A DNA stretch of 64,000 nucleotides from Actinokineospora terrae (GCF_900111175.1 NZ_FOGI01000002.1:356022-420021), one strand, 5' to 3'; numbered from the stretch's first letter, positions 8,741 to 18,349 are shown. Notes: a model not told the origin generated them from the letters alone. Numbers and translations: made by a program.

Positions 8741-9958
8741 ATGGCAATCACCCTCCGAAAGAGCCTGATCGCGGGTCTCGCGGTCAGCGCGGTCGTCCCG
8801 GCGGTGCTGTGGGCGGCCAGTTCCTCGGCGACGGCGGCGCAGCCCGCGCAGCAGCCGAAGTACCAGCCGGAGATGGTGTCGGTGCTGGCCAAGTCGCTGG
8901 GCATCGACGAGGGCGCGGCGGTGGCCCGGTTGGACCGGGAGGCCGCGCAGCAGCAGAAGCTCGCCGACCTCACCCGCGGTGGCCTGCGGATCGACGGCAG
9001 CTTCGTCGACGCCAACGGCACCCTCACCGTCAACACCACCGACGCCTCGTCGGCCGCCACGGCGCGCTCGGCCGGTCTCGCGACCCGGGCCCCGGCCCGC
9101 GGTGAGGCGGCGCTGAGCCGCGTGCAGGCGCAGCTCGACCAGGCCGCGACCCGGCAGGTCCCCGCCGGTGTGGCGTCGTGGAGCGTCGACGTGGCCGCGG
9201 ACGTGGTCAAGGTCGAGGTGTCCGACGCGGCGAAGCCGCAGGCCAGGGCGTTCCTCGCCGAGGCGGCCAAGTTCGGCGCCGCGGTGCAGGTCGTCAGGAC
9301 CGGCACCCCGCTGCAGACGCAGGCCGTGGTGTACCCGGGCAGCAAGATGAACATCAACGGCGGCAGCGGCTACTGCTCCGTCGGCTTCGGTGCCCGCAAC
9401 TCCTCGGGCACGCAGTACCTGGTCAGCGCCGGGCACTGCATCGCGGGCCTGCCGTCGCTCTACAACAACGGCGCCGCGTTCGCCAAGGGCACCGCCACCC
9501 GGTTCGCGGTGGGCAGCAACAGCGTCGACATGGGCGTCGCCAAGATCAACTCGGGTAACTCGATCGCCACCACGGTCGGCACCTGGGGCGCCACCTCCAA
9601 CGTCGCGGTGCGCGGCGGCACCAAGGCCTCGGTCGGCTCGTCGATCTGCAAGTCCGGCGCCACCAGCGGCTGGACCTGCGGCACCATCAAGGCCTACAAC
9701 GTGACGGTCACCTACACCGACCAGAACGGCGGCCCGGACACCGTGGTCCGCGGCCTGGCCAGCTCGTCGGTCTGCACCATGGGCGGCGACAGCGGTGGCG
9801 CCTACATCTCCGGCAACCAGGCCCAGGGCATGACCTCCGGTGGCCCGACCGGCCAGCAGTGCACCTTCAACGGCGGCGTGCAGAGCGGGAAGTCCTCCTA
9901 CTTCCAGCCGCTGAGCGACGCGCTGTCGTACTACGGCCTCACCCTCAACGTGGGCTGA
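8741..9958 (+). CDS. secreted alpha-lytic/streptogrisin-type serine protease (S1E)
   Basis: A 405-residue preproenzyme: signal peptide (MAITLRKSLIAGLAVSAVVPAV..., cut near ATAA), a propeptide of ~165 residues with the alpha-lytic-protease prodomain pattern, then a ~190-residue mature chymotrypsin-fold domain. The catalytic triad is visible: His in SAGHC, Asp in SVDMGVA, Ser in MGGDSGGAY. Conserved cysteine pairs are present (YCSVGF/GHC, SICKSG/WTCG, SVCTMGGDSGG/QQCTF). The enzyme should be exported and activate itself by cutting off the prodomain. ATG 8741 is the only start that supplies the signal peptide. A strong terminator follows at 9974. Confidence 0.93.
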   Translation: MAITLRKSLIAGLAVSAVVPAVLWAASSSATAAQPAQQPKYQPEMVSVLAKSLGIDEGAAVARLDREAAQQQKLADLTRGGLRIDGSFVDANGTLTVNTTDASSAATARSAGLATRAPARGEAALSRVQAQLDQAATRQVPAGVASWSVDVAADVVKVEVSDAAKPQARAFLAEAAKFGAAVQVVRTGTPLQTQAVVYPGSKMNINGGSGYCSVGFGARNSSGTQYLVSAGHCIAGLPSLYNNGAAFAKGTATRFAVGSNSVDMGVAKINSGNSIATTVGTWGATSNVAVRGGTKASVGSSICKSGATSGWTCGTIKAYNVTVTYTDQNGGPDTVVRGLASSSVCTMGGDSGGAYISGNQAQGMTSGGPTGQQCTFNGGVQSGKSSYFQPLSDALSYYGLTLNVG

Positions 9959-9973
9959 CCAGCACCGCTCACC

Positions 9974-10012
9974 CACCGTCGCCGTCACCCCGAGGGGGTG
10001 GCGGCGACGGTG
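9974..10012 (+). terminator. terminator of serine protease gene
   Basis: Two 18-base arms (9974-9991 and 9995-10012) pair with one G:U and a 3-base loop, starting 15 bases after the protease stop. Confidence 0.8.
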
Positions 10013-10056
10013 CCATCAGGGTGATACTCCGTCCTCGCCCTAGGAGAGTGAGCGCC

Positions 10057-10983
10057 ATGACCGGGTTCCGCCAGGAGAGCGAGGCAGGCGCGGTGCCGCG
10101 CGCGGAGAACTTCGGCGACGCGCTGCGCACCGCCATCCACCGGCGCGACCTCACCCTGGACCGGATCCGCAGCAGGCTCGCCGACCGCGGTGTCGACATC
10201 AGCCTGGCCACCCTCAGCTACTGGCAGCAGGGCCGCAGCAGGCCGGAGCGCGCCAAGTCGCTGCGGGCGCTGCGGGAGCTGGAGACGATCCTCAACCTGC
10301 CGTCGAACGCGCTGTTCGACCTGCTCGACCCGCCGAAACCCCGCGGTCGGCCACTGGCGCCCAGCGGGGTCACCGGGACCCGCCTCTACGGCGACGACTC
10401 CCCGATCCGCGGGGTGCTCGGCGGGTCGTTCGAGCGGTTCAACAACGGCATCGTGCCGATGAACCTCACCGAGTCGTGCACCGTGGACGCGAGCCGGTCG
10501 CTGCGGCTGATCAGGACCATGCAGGTGCTGCGCGCGGTGCGGGAGGACCAGGACCACTTCCTGGTCGTGCACGGCGTCGACGAGGGCGACGTCATGCCGA
10601 CCGACATCCGGGTGCACTCCGGGCGGTTGGGCGAGGTGCGGGTCGACCACGAGAACGGCTTCCTGGCCGCCGAGATCCGCTTCGGCCGGGTGCTGGCGAA
10701 GAACGAGACGACCATCGTCGAGTACGACACCGTCCTCGGCGAGAGCGCGGTGCCGTCGCGGGTGCACGAGCACCGGTTCCGCAACGCGGTGCCGAGCGTG
10801 CTGCTGCGCGTCCGGTTCGACCCCGCCGCGCTGCCCACCCGCTGCCACGGCTATTTCCGGGACTCGGTCCCGGCCGCCCAGAAGAACCGGCGCAGGCTGC
10901 TGGCGGACGCGTCGAACACCATTCACACGTACTTCCCGAAATGCGTGCCCGGGGTGTACGGGTTGATGTGGCAGTGGAAGTAG
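10057..10983 (+). CDS. helix-turn-helix regulator-like protein
   Basis: 308 residues. The N-terminal ~75 residues form an XRE-like helix-turn-helix (ALRTAIHRRDLTLDRIRSRL...ISLATLSYWQQGRSRPER). The remaining ~230 residues are a beta-rich domain I do not recognise (LNLPSNALFDLLDPPKPRG, YGLMWQW at the end). TAGGAG lies ten bases before ATG 10057; GTG 10048 is too close to it. The layout suggests a cytosolic transcription factor with an attached sensing domain. It stands alone between the protease terminator and the convergent SDR gene. Confidence 0.65.
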   Translation: MTGFRQESEAGAVPRAENFGDALRTAIHRRDLTLDRIRSRLADRGVDISLATLSYWQQGRSRPERAKSLRALRELETILNLPSNALFDLLDPPKPRGRPLAPSGVTGTRLYGDDSPIRGVLGGSFERFNNGIVPMNLTESCTVDASRSLRLIRTMQVLRAVREDQDHFLVVHGVDEGDVMPTDIRVHSGRLGEVRVDHENGFLAAEIRFGRVLAKNETTIVEYDTVLGESAVPSRVHEHRFRNAVPSVLLRVRFDPAALPTRCHGYFRDSVPAAQKNRRRLLADASNTIHTYFPKCVPGVYGLMWQWK

Positions 10984-10984
10984 C

Positions 10985-11689
10985 TCAGATGAACATGCCG
11001 GTGGGCCGGATGATGATGGTGTTCACGTCAACGCCCTCGGGTTGGGTCAACGCCCACACGATCGTCTCCCCCAGTTTCTCGGCGGAGAGGAAATCGCGGT
11101 CGGGCACGCCGCCGGGCGCCTTGTCGAAGAAGTCGGTGCGGGTGGCCCCCGGCGAGACCAGGGTGACGCCGATGCCGTCGTCGATGAGCATCCGCCGGGT
11201 GTTCTCGGCGAGCCCGGTGACGGCCCACTTGGTCACGCCGTAGAGGTTGCCCGGCGAGTGGACGTGCCCGGCGACGCTGCCGACCAGCACGATCCGCCCC
11301 TTGGTGGCGCGCAGCGCGGGCAGCGCGACGTTGATCAGCACCGCCGGGCCGAGCACGTTGGTCAGCACCATGTCGCGCCAGCCCGCGGGATCCCCGTCCC
11401 CGAGCCCGTCGAACACCGCGAACCCCGCGTTCGCCACCACGCAGTCCACCCGCCCGAACGCCGACACCGCCCGCTGCACCGCCGCCCGCACGGCCACGTG
11501 ATCAGCGGCGTCGCCCGGCGCGGTCAGCAGCCCCTCCGGGTCCCCCAACCGCGCCGCGAAAGCCCGCAACTTCTCCCCGTCCCGACCGGTGATGACGACC
11601 CGGTACCCCCGCTGGAGCAACTGCTCCGCGGTCGCCGCGCCGATTCCACTTCCGCCACCGGTCACCAATGCCACTCGCGCGTCGGACAT
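10985..11689 (-). CDS. short-chain dehydrogenase/reductase
   Basis: 234-residue classical SDR: nucleotide-binding TGGGSGIG at residues 10-17, NAG (VANAGFAVFD), catalytic Ser in LVGSVAG and YGVTK as the Tyr-x3-Lys pair, then the SPGATRTDF segment typical of the family. It is a cytosolic NAD(P)-dependent oxidoreductase; the GRDGEKL stretch after the second strand has an Arg that would suit NADPH. ATG 11689 follows a GGGGAG ribosome-binding site. The substrate cannot be told, and it converges on the HTH gene with almost no gap. Confidence 0.85.
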   Translation of the reverse strand: MSDARVALVTGGGSGIGAATAEQLLQRGYRVVITGRDGEKLRAFAARLGDPEGLLTAPGDAADHVAVRAAVQRAVSAFGRVDCVVANAGFAVFDGLGDGDPAGWRDMVLTNVLGPAVLINVALPALRATKGRIVLVGSVAGHVHSPGNLYGVTKWAVTGLAENTRRMLIDDGIGVTLVSPGATRTDFFDKAPGGVPDRDFLSAEKLGETIVWALTQPEGVDVNTIIIRPTGMFI

Positions 11690-11846
11690 GATCTCCCCAG
11701 ATTCCGAAGGTAATGCGGACTTTATACGCCCGCCCGTTTCGCGCCGCAAACTTCTGGAGTTGGAGCAAACTCCAGCGCTATTCGCGGAAATACCACACCG
11801 GCCGGACCGGAGTAGGCTGGCATCCGGCGACTCTGGAGGGGGCCTC

Positions 11847-12395
11847 GTGCGACCTTTGTGGACGGAGCGGTTGGACGGCGGTTTCGACCGGTACGCGCTG
11901 GAGCGCGCGGACGTCCTCGCCCCGCTGTTCGGCGAGATCAGCCCGGTCCCGTTCGCCTGCGCGGTGTGGCGGCTGGCCGGACCGCCCGCGGTGGACCCCG
12001 GCTACCTCCGGCGCCACCCGCGGGTGCTGTCGGCGGACCTCGACCCGAGCGGGTGGGACGGCACCCTGACCGCGTCGGTGAGCCTCGCCGCCCCCTGGCC
12101 CGCCGCGCTGGCGTGGCCCCGCGACTGGTCGGCCGACCGCGGCTGGCGCGACTGGCCCACCCTGTTCGGCCAGTACGTCGACCCCACGGCCCGCGACATC
12201 GCCACGGTCCCCCACCTGCGCTCGACGCTGCTGGTCCAGGCCCCCATCCCGTTCACCGACCTCCCCCCGGCCCCCAACTCCGCCGACGCCGTCCCCGAAG
12301 CCGCCCGCCTGATCCTGACGACCCTGGTGCGCGAGCTGAACGCCCTGCTGACTCCCCTGCTCACCCGCTTGGACACCGCCCCCAGGCCGACCTGA
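11847..12395 (+). CDS. hypothetical protein
   Basis: A 182-residue soluble protein that I do not recognise. It is rich in Trp and Pro (RPLWTERLDGG, GWRDWPTLFGQYVDP) and has no signal peptide or membrane helix. The GTG start at 11847 follows a GGAGGGGG ribosome-binding site. It precedes the M48-type protease by 81 bases in the same direction. Confidence 0.6.
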   Translation: MRPLWTERLDGGFDRYALERADVLAPLFGEISPVPFACAVWRLAGPPAVDPGYLRRHPRVLSADLDPSGWDGTLTASVSLAAPWPAALAWPRDWSADRGWRDWPTLFGQYVDPTARDIATVPHLRSTLLVQAPIPFTDLPPAPNSADAVPEAARLILTTLVRELNALLTPLLTRLDTAPRPT

Positions 12396-12476
12396 TCAAC
12401 ACCCCCTATCGCGACCTACCGGGTGGGTGCGGCACACTCGCCCTGCCGCATCGGGGGTCGGCACTGGGGAAGGTCT

Positions 12477-14021
12477 GTGGGGGACATGTTCTTGTTCGCG
12501 CGCGCCGCGGTGGCGGTGGGGATGTTGGCCGGGTTCTACCTGGTGGCGTTCGGGCTGCTGGGTGGGTTGGTGGCGCTCGAGGTCGCGATGCTGCGGAGTT
12601 CGGTGCCGCGCGGACTGGAGGCCGCGGTCCTGGTGGTACCGGTGGTGTTCGCGATCCTGGCGGCGGTGTTCACCGTCGACCGGCGGGTGGACGAGCAGTT
12701 GGCCGGGATCCCGGTCACGCCCCGACAGCAGCCGCGGCTGTGGGAGCTGGTGCGGCGGCTCGCCGACGAGGTGGGGACCCGGGTGCCGGATGAGATCCGG
12801 GTGGTCGCCGAGGTCAACGCCAGGGTGGTGGAGACCACGAGGGTGCTCGGGCTGGTTGTGTTGCGGCGCCGGATGTACGTGGGCGCACCGTTGCTGGCGG
12901 CGATGACTGAGCGGCAGTTGGCGGCGGTCCTCGCGCACGAGCTGGGTCATTACGCCAACCGGGACACCCGGCTGTCCGGTGTGGTGCTGACCGGCCGGGA
13001 CGCCCTGGTGCGGCTGCTCGACGGGATGACCACCGAGATCTGGCCGCAACGGCACCTGCGCAGGCTGTTCCTCGGCTACACCAAGCTGTACGCGCGGGTG
13101 TCCAGTGCGCTCTGCCGCCGCCAGGAACTCGCCGCCGACGCGGTGTCCGCGCGGATCACGGGTTCCGACGCGGCCGTCAGCGCGCTGCGGGAGCTGCACG
13201 TCGTCGACCACCTCTGGCGGATCTTCACGCACCGCCACCTCGCCGCGGGGTGGTCGGCCGGGTACCTGCCGCGGTCGATGTTCGACGGTTTCGCCCAGCT
13301 GCGCGCCACGCCGGAGGCGCACCCGGTGCTCGACCACGTCCGGCAGCAGGATCCGCAGGACGTCGACCGCGGGCCGTACGACTCGCACCCGCCGATGGCC
13401 GACCGGATCGCCGCGATCGGGGCGATGGCCGTGCCGGAGCGGGCCGGGTGGGCGGAGCGGCCCGCGATCGAGCTGCTCGACGACGCGGTGCCGCTGCTGG
13501 ACCGGTCGCTGATGCTGACCATGGACGCCGACGCCGACCGCAAGCGGCGGGTCGACTGGGCCACTCTGGGGCACGTCGGGTTCCGCCACCGGTGGGTCAA
13601 GCAGATCACCAGGCTGGTGCGGGCCGCGGGCAAGCTGGTGCGCAGGCCGCCCAGCCTCGGAGCCGTGCTGGACGCACTCGACGCGGGCCGCCTCGCCGAC
13701 CTCGTCCCCCACGACCGGAAGCCGGGCGATCCGGTCGTCACCCCGCAGGCGCGACGGGAGCGGGCGCGGGTCTTGCTGAGCCGCGAGCTGTACCAGCTGG
13801 TGCTGCTGGCGCTCATCGACGCGGGCCACGGCCGGTGGTCGGTCGACTGGACCTTCCTGCCCAGCCTCGACACCGGTGAGTTCGACCTGACCGTCCTGCC
13901 TGCCCTGGTCGAGGCGGCGCTCGCCGAGGAGCCGGACACCTCGGGCCTGCGGGCGCTGCTCGCCGAGTCCGGTGTGGAGTTGCCGTACCGCCCGTTGGTC
14001 CACTCTGGAGGGAAGCGTTGA
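12477..14021 (+). CDS. M48-family membrane metalloprotease
   Basis: 514 residues. Two N-terminal membrane helices (~5-35 and ~47-66) precede a zinc protease domain: HELGH (His154, Glu155, His158) is the HExxH motif and QELAADA supplies the third ligand (Glu217). A region of ~280 residues follows, with PYDSHPPMADR resembling the HP-R segment of M48/HtpX proteases. GTG 12477 is chosen for spacing from GGGGAAGG; ATG 12486 is possible. The family cleaves membrane or envelope proteins. The stop overlaps the TTG start of the next gene by four bases, so the two are translationally coupled. Confidence 0.85.
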   Translation: MGDMFLFARAAVAVGMLAGFYLVAFGLLGGLVALEVAMLRSSVPRGLEAAVLVVPVVFAILAAVFTVDRRVDEQLAGIPVTPRQQPRLWELVRRLADEVGTRVPDEIRVVAEVNARVVETTRVLGLVVLRRRMYVGAPLLAAMTERQLAAVLAHELGHYANRDTRLSGVVLTGRDALVRLLDGMTTEIWPQRHLRRLFLGYTKLYARVSSALCRRQELAADAVSARITGSDAAVSALRELHVVDHLWRIFTHRHLAAGWSAGYLPRSMFDGFAQLRATPEAHPVLDHVRQQDPQDVDRGPYDSHPPMADRIAAIGAMAVPERAGWAERPAIELLDDAVPLLDRSLMLTMDADADRKRRVDWATLGHVGFRHRWVKQITRLVRAAGKLVRRPPSLGAVLDALDAGRLADLVPHDRKPGDPVVTPQARRERARVLLSRELYQLVLLALIDAGHGRWSVDWTFLPSLDTGEFDLTVLPALVEAALAEEPDTSGLRALLAESGVELPYRPLVHSGGKR

Positions 14022-14971
14022 GGAAGTTGTTCTCCCGCAAGAAGTCGGTGCCGGACCTTGTGCCGGATGAGGAAGTCAGCGACAACCGGATCCCGGACCA
14101 CCCAGGGGTGCTGGCCGCCTACCGGGCCGCGCTCGGCGGCGACTGGGAGCCCGCCGCGGAGGTGGTCGCTTCCACCTGGGGCGACTGGGAAGCGCGCGCG
14201 GATGTCGTGTTCGAGCTCGCGGACGCGGCCGCGCAGGACGACGCGTGGCTGACCGCGTGGCGCGCCGCTCGACCGGACGACCCCGGGCACGCGGCGGTGC
14301 TGGCGCAGTCGTCCGTGTTGCGCGCCTGGGAGGTGCGCGGCGCGCAGAAGGCGGACCAGACGACCCCGGACCAGGTCGAGGGCTTCCAGCGGTTGCTCAC
14401 CGAGGGGCGTGACGCCGCGCGGGTGGCCGCCGAGGCCGCGCCGGAGGACCCGACGCCGTGGTGGACGCAGGTCATGCTGGCGCGTGGCCTGCCCGTCGCG
14501 CACGCGGAGTTCGAGGCGGTGTGGGCCGAGCTGGTCGCCAGAGACCCGCTGCACCGCTACGGCCACATCCAGGCCCTGCAGTACTGGTGCGCCAAGTGGC
14601 ACGGCTCCGACGAGCTGATGACCGACTTCGCCACCCGCGCCGCCGCCAAGTCCCCGCGCCTGGCCCTGATCGCCCTGCTCGGCGCCTTCGAGCACACCGA
14701 GGACCGCTGGCGCGCCCCCGACGTCGTCGCCGCCCTGGACGCCCTGATCGCCCGGCTGGCCACGGAGACCGTGGAGACCAACTTCACCCGCAAGGAACGC
14801 GGCTGGGCCATCCACGCCCTCATGTCCAACAACCGCCCCGCCGACGCCCTCACCCAGTTCCGCGCCCTCGGCGCCCGAGCCGACAACGAACCCTGGTCCC
14901 TCACCGGCCAGGCCCGCCGCGTCTTCCTGCACACCCGCGACCAGGCCCGCGCCGAGGCCGCCCGCCCCTAG
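14018..14971 (+). CDS. hypothetical helical-repeat protein, DUF4034-like
   Basis: A 317-residue, mostly alpha-helical soluble protein. The QYWCAKWHGSDELMTDFATRAA stretch (split here: QYWCAKWHGS then DELMTDFA) and the helical pairs around it recall DUF4034/TPR-like proteins of actinomycetes; this is from memory and tentative. The TTG start overlaps the protease stop (TTGA) and GGAGGGAAG precedes it, so it is probably made together with the M48-type protease. No catalytic motif is visible; a protein-binding helper role for the protease is an inference. Confidence 0.6.
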   Translation: MRKLFSRKKSVPDLVPDEEVSDNRIPDHPGVLAAYRAALGGDWEPAAEVVASTWGDWEARADVVFELADAAAQDDAWLTAWRAARPDDPGHAAVLAQSSVLRAWEVRGAQKADQTTPDQVEGFQRLLTEGRDAARVAAEAAPEDPTPWWTQVMLARGLPVAHAEFEAVWAELVARDPLHRYGHIQALQYWCAKWHGSDELMTDFATRAAAKSPRLALIALLGAFEHTEDRWRAPDVVAALDALIARLATETVETNFTRKERGWAIHALMSNNRPADALTQFRALGARADNEPWSLTGQARRVFLHTRDQARAEAARP

Positions 14972-15184
14972 ACATTCGTCCGGGCCTGGGTCAAAGGACA
15001 TCCCACTCCCACTCGCTCACGCTGGACGGGAGTCCTCAGCCGCGCCCACAGTCCGTGGGAAGACAACAAGATCACGCGCCACCAGGGCGCTCGGCAACCA
15101 TTACCCAGGGGACGCGCCTGATGAAGGCTGCCCGCCAGTGGCGGTGGCTTTATGGGCGACCAGCGAACCATCCGACTCCACCGG

Positions 15185-15215
15185 CGAACGCCCCGTCTGG
15201 CAGGCGAGGCGTTCG
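15185..15215 (-). terminator. terminator hairpin after FN3 gene
   Basis: CGAACGCC pairs with GGCGTTCG, with further pairing inside, starting 14 bases past the stop of the minus-strand FN3 gene. Confidence 0.55.
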
Positions 15216-15228
15216 TCCTGTGTGGACC

Positions 15229-16569
15229 TCAGCCCGCGTATGAGGTGTAGGTGATGTCGGCGGTGTTGCCCGGGCCCGCTACCAAGCGGTTGAGGATGCT
15301 GGTTGGCTGGCCGCAGTCGCGGAATGGGGGGATGGTGATGGTGCCGGTCATCGGGTTGGGGGTGCCGTCGGTCTTGAAGTCGGGGGCGGAGGTCAAGGGG
15401 AGGTCGACGGTGGTGGTGCAGTTCGGGGTGAGGTAGGTGCGGTTGCCGATGGTGATGCGGGGGACGGTCACCTTCTGCCGGGTGGTCACCGTGAACACGC
15501 CGCCGCGGAAGGTGCCGGTGGCCGGGGACACCGGGGTGAACTCGACGTTCGCGGTGCCGTAGGTGGCCAGGCGGACCTGGGTGGGGGCGAAGGCCGGGTT
15601 CGAGGTGTGGGTGCCGGTGGCGAGTTCGAGCGCGGTCGCCTGCTCGCCGACGAGTCGCAGGGCGGTGTCCTTGATCGCGATCGTCCCGCCGATGTCGAAG
15701 TAGTGGTGGGCGAGGAAGTCCTTGGTGCGGATGGGGAACACCTCGCTGCGGCGCTCGCCGCCCATGTCGACGGCCTTGACGCGGATGTAGTAGTCCGTGT
15801 TGGGCTTGAGGCCGGTGACGGTCCCGGTCGTGGTGCCCGCGCCGATCAGGCGGAGGGTGGGCACCTCGTCGACCAGGATGTCGTAGCCCAGGGGCGGGCC
15901 CATGAGTCCGCGGGTGGGGTCCCAGGACACGGTGATGCTGTCGGTGGTGATGTTGCCGAACCTCAGGTTCCGCGGCGCCGGGTGGTTCTCGGAGATGATG
16001 CTGTCGGTCCGGATCGTCATCCACCGCTTGGGCTCCGCGATGGTGCACGGGGTGTTGATCCCGCCCCGCACGGCGGGTGAGGTGTCGGCACGCCGGGGCA
16101 GCAGGCCGACACCGATGCCGGTGACGTCGACGTAGTTCGTGCCGGTGAGGTAGCTGGAGTAGACCGGCGCGGTGTAGCCGATCACCGGGACGACGAGCTC
16201 GCGGCCGGGGGTGATCGGGGTCGACGCGAGGGCCAGGGTGTTGTCGGCCCGGGCGGTGTAGGTCCCGCTGATCGCCAGCTGGAGGTTCACCTTCCCCTCG
16301 ACCGTGGTGGCGCCCTTGGCCACCAGCGCGTCGACCGCCGCGGCGGGCAGGATGACGGTGCCGGTGATCCGCCGCGCCTCGGCGGCCGGGCTGAGGTACG
16401 CCGGGTTCTCCACGTCGGCCGAGACCGCCACCCGCACCGACCCCACCGCCGGGTCGGCGCACTGCCCGGTCACGTCGACCGACATCACCTGGGCCGCCGC
16501 GGGCACCGCGGTCAACCCGACAACGGCGACGGCGCCCACCACCGCGCCCGCGATTCTCCTTGTAAGCAC
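15229..16569 (-). CDS. secreted protein with fibronectin type III domain
   Basis: 446 residues. A signal peptide (core VVGAVAVVGLTAVPAAA) is followed by a ~175-residue beta-rich region, one FN3 domain (PRNLRFGNITTDSITVSWDP ... TVTGLKPNTDYYIRVKAVD) and a ~170-residue C-terminal region with PNCTTTVDLPLTS and FRDCGQP cysteines. FN3 domains in exported actinomycete proteins are linkers or binding modules on surface or polysaccharide-acting proteins, but no catalytic domain is present. The GTG start gives a complete signal peptide. Confidence 0.7.
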   Translation of the reverse strand: MLTRRIAGAVVGAVAVVGLTAVPAAAQVMSVDVTGQCADPAVGSVRVAVSADVENPAYLSPAAEARRITGTVILPAAAVDALVAKGATTVEGKVNLQLAISGTYTARADNTLALASTPITPGRELVVPVIGYTAPVYSSYLTGTNYVDVTGIGVGLLPRRADTSPAVRGGINTPCTIAEPKRWMTIRTDSIISENHPAPRNLRFGNITTDSITVSWDPTRGLMGPPLGYDILVDEVPTLRLIGAGTTTGTVTGLKPNTDYYIRVKAVDMGGERRSEVFPIRTKDFLAHHYFDIGGTIAIKDTALRLVGEQATALELATGTHTSNPAFAPTQVRLATYGTANVEFTPVSPATGTFRGGVFTVTTRQKVTVPRITIGNRTYLTPNCTTTVDLPLTSAPDFKTDGTPNPMTGTITIPPFRDCGQPTSILNRLVAGPGNTADITYTSYAG

Positions 16570-16703
16570 AGGGTTTCCATTCGCAGGGGAACAGGGACGT
16601 CAGCATCGTATGACCGGCCACCCCCGCGAACCAACGATGTTGCGCCGAACGCAGGCCGAAGCCTCCGCGCCCGAAACACTTGCCCGGAAAGGCAATCCGG
16701 CTC

Positions 16704-17462
16704 TCACTGACCGGTGAGGCCGGTCTCCGCCACGCCGCGGACCAGGTAGCGCTGCAAGAGGGTGAAGACCCCGACGATCGGGAGGATGGACACGGTGGCG
16801 GCGGCGAACAGCAGGGTGGTCCGCGGGTTCTGCGCGGTGAGCAGGCTCGACAGGGCGACCTGCACGGTCCAGGTCGAGGAGTCCTGGGCGATGACCAGCG
16901 GCCAGAGGAACTGGTTCCAGCTGCCGATGAAGTCGATGACCGCGATGGCGGCGACGAAGCCCGTCGAGTTCGGCACCACGACCCGCCAGTAGACGCCCCA
17001 CCGGGACAGCCCGTCCAGGCGCCCCGCCTCTTCGAGCGGGACCGGGAAGTCCAGGAAGTACTGGCGGAACAGGAAGACGTTCACCGCGCTGAACAGCCCG
17101 GGCACCACGAGGCCGCGCAGGTCCGACAGCCACCCCAGGCTCGACACCACGACGAAGCTGGGGACGAACGTGACGGCGGTCGGCACCATCAGCGTCGCCA
17201 CGACCGCGTACAAGACCTTCGGGGCGTGGCGATACGGGATCCGCGCCAGGCCGTAACCCGCCAACGAGCACAGCACCACCTGGCCGACGGTCTGGAGCAC
17301 CGCGACCACCGTCGAGTTCACCAGGCTCCGCGCGAAGGGGATCTCCTTGTAGGAGAACACATCCCCCAACGCGGGCCACGCCTGCACACCCAAGGCCACG
17401 AACGGCACCAGGAACAGCACCGTCGCGGGGATCAACGCCAGCCAACGCAGGAGTCGCATCAT
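16704..17462 (-). CDS. sugar ABC transporter permease (MalG-type)
   Basis: A 252-residue inner-membrane permease with about six helices. The EAGRLDGLSRWGVYWRVVVP segment is the EAA loop that docks the ATPase. It is the second permease of a carbohydrate-type (CUT1) importer. It starts at ATG 17462, overlapping the stop of the first permease by four bases. It runs in one operon with the substrate-binding protein and the other permease. Confidence 0.9.
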   Translation of the reverse strand: MMRLLRWLALIPATVLFLVPFVALGVQAWPALGDVFSYKEIPFARSLVNSTVVAVLQTVGQVVLCSLAGYGLARIPYRHAPKVLYAVVATLMVPTAVTFVPSFVVVSSLGWLSDLRGLVVPGLFSAVNVFLFRQYFLDFPVPLEEAGRLDGLSRWGVYWRVVVPNSTGFVAAIAVIDFIGSWNQFLWPLVIAQDSSTWTVQVALSSLLTAQNPRTTLLFAAATVSILPIVGVFTLLQRYLVRGVAETGLTGQ

Positions 17463-18349
17463 GTCGGCCTCCGCAGGACTCGGCCGGACAGCAACGTCAC
17501 CAGCGCGATCACCAGCGCCAGCACGACCGCGCCCGCACTCCCCCGACCGAGGTCCTGACCGCCGGAGCCGAGGGAGGTGTAGTACAGGTACACCAACGGT
17601 GGGCGCGCGAACGGCGGGTAGCCGCGGGAGTCGCCGAGGATGTTGTAGAACTCGTCGAAGGCCTGGTAGGCGTTGATGAGGTTGAGGGTCAGCACCGCGA
17701 CCAGTGCGCCGCGCAGGCCGGGCAGGGTGATGTGCCGGAACGTCTGCCAGCCGGGCGAGGCGCCGTCGATCCAGGCCGCCTCGTACAGGTGGGTGGGGAT
17801 CCGCTGCAGCGCGGCGATGAACAGGATCATGTAGAAGCCCAGCTGCAACCACAGCCGGGCGGTGACGAGCACGACCCAGTACAGCGGCGGGTCCACGGTG
17901 CCGACCCAGGCCTGCGGGTCGGCACCGAACCAGCCGAGCACGGTGTTCGCCACCCCACTGTCCACTCCGGAGAACAGCGACATCTTCCACACCAGCGACG
18001 CCACCACGTACGAGCACGCGAACGGCAGGAAGAACACCGACCGGAAGAACGCCCGCGCGACCCGGATCCGGTTGACCAGCAACGCGAGCACCAGCGACAG
18101 CACGACGGTGGTCGGGACGATGAACGCGGCGAACACGGTGAACGTGCCGATGCTGTCGAGGAAGGCGCGGTCGGTGAGGATGTCCACGTAGTTGCCGAGG
18201 CCGACGAACTCGGTCGGGGTCACCGTGTTGCGCGCGTCGAAGAAGCTGAGGTACGAGCTCCAGGCGATCGGCAGGTACGTGAAGAGCAGCAACCCGACCG
18301 CGAACGGTCCGACGAACAGCCAGAACGTCCGCGTGGTCCGCGACCTCAC
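17459..18349 (-). CDS. sugar ABC transporter permease (MalF-type)
   Basis: A 296-residue permease with ~6 membrane helices; the first begins FWLFVGPFAVGLLLFTYLPI. EAAWIDGASPGWQTFRHITLP is the EAA motif. GTG 18349 overlaps the stop of the binding-protein gene (GTGA). It forms a heterodimeric channel with the product of 16704-17462. No ATP-binding subunit is encoded nearby, as is common for actinomycete importers that share an MsiK-type ATPase made elsewhere. Confidence 0.9.
   Translation of the reverse strand: MRSRTTRTFWLFVGPFAVGLLLFTYLPIAWSSYLSFFDARNTVTPTEFVGLGNYVDILTDRAFLDSIGTFTVFAAFIVPTTVVLSLVLALLVNRIRVARAFFRSVFFLPFACSYVVASLVWKMSLFSGVDSGVANTVLGWFGADPQAWVGTVDPPLYWVVLVTARLWLQLGFYMILFIAALQRIPTHLYEAAWIDGASPGWQTFRHITLPGLRGALVAVLTLNLINAYQAFDEFYNILGDSRGYPPFARPPLVYLYYTSLGSGGQDLGRGSAGAVVLALVIALVTLLSGRVLRRPT

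Noticed and set aside
8611-9105. plus-strand frame starting in the protease leader
   Set aside because: Runs out of frame through the protease; composition is that of a shadow. The start of an upstream peptide cannot be excluded but is not supported.
12396-14003. 535-residue minus-strand open frame over the M48-type protease gene
   Set aside because: His/Arg/Pro-rich antisense translation; the plus strand carries the HExxH protease.
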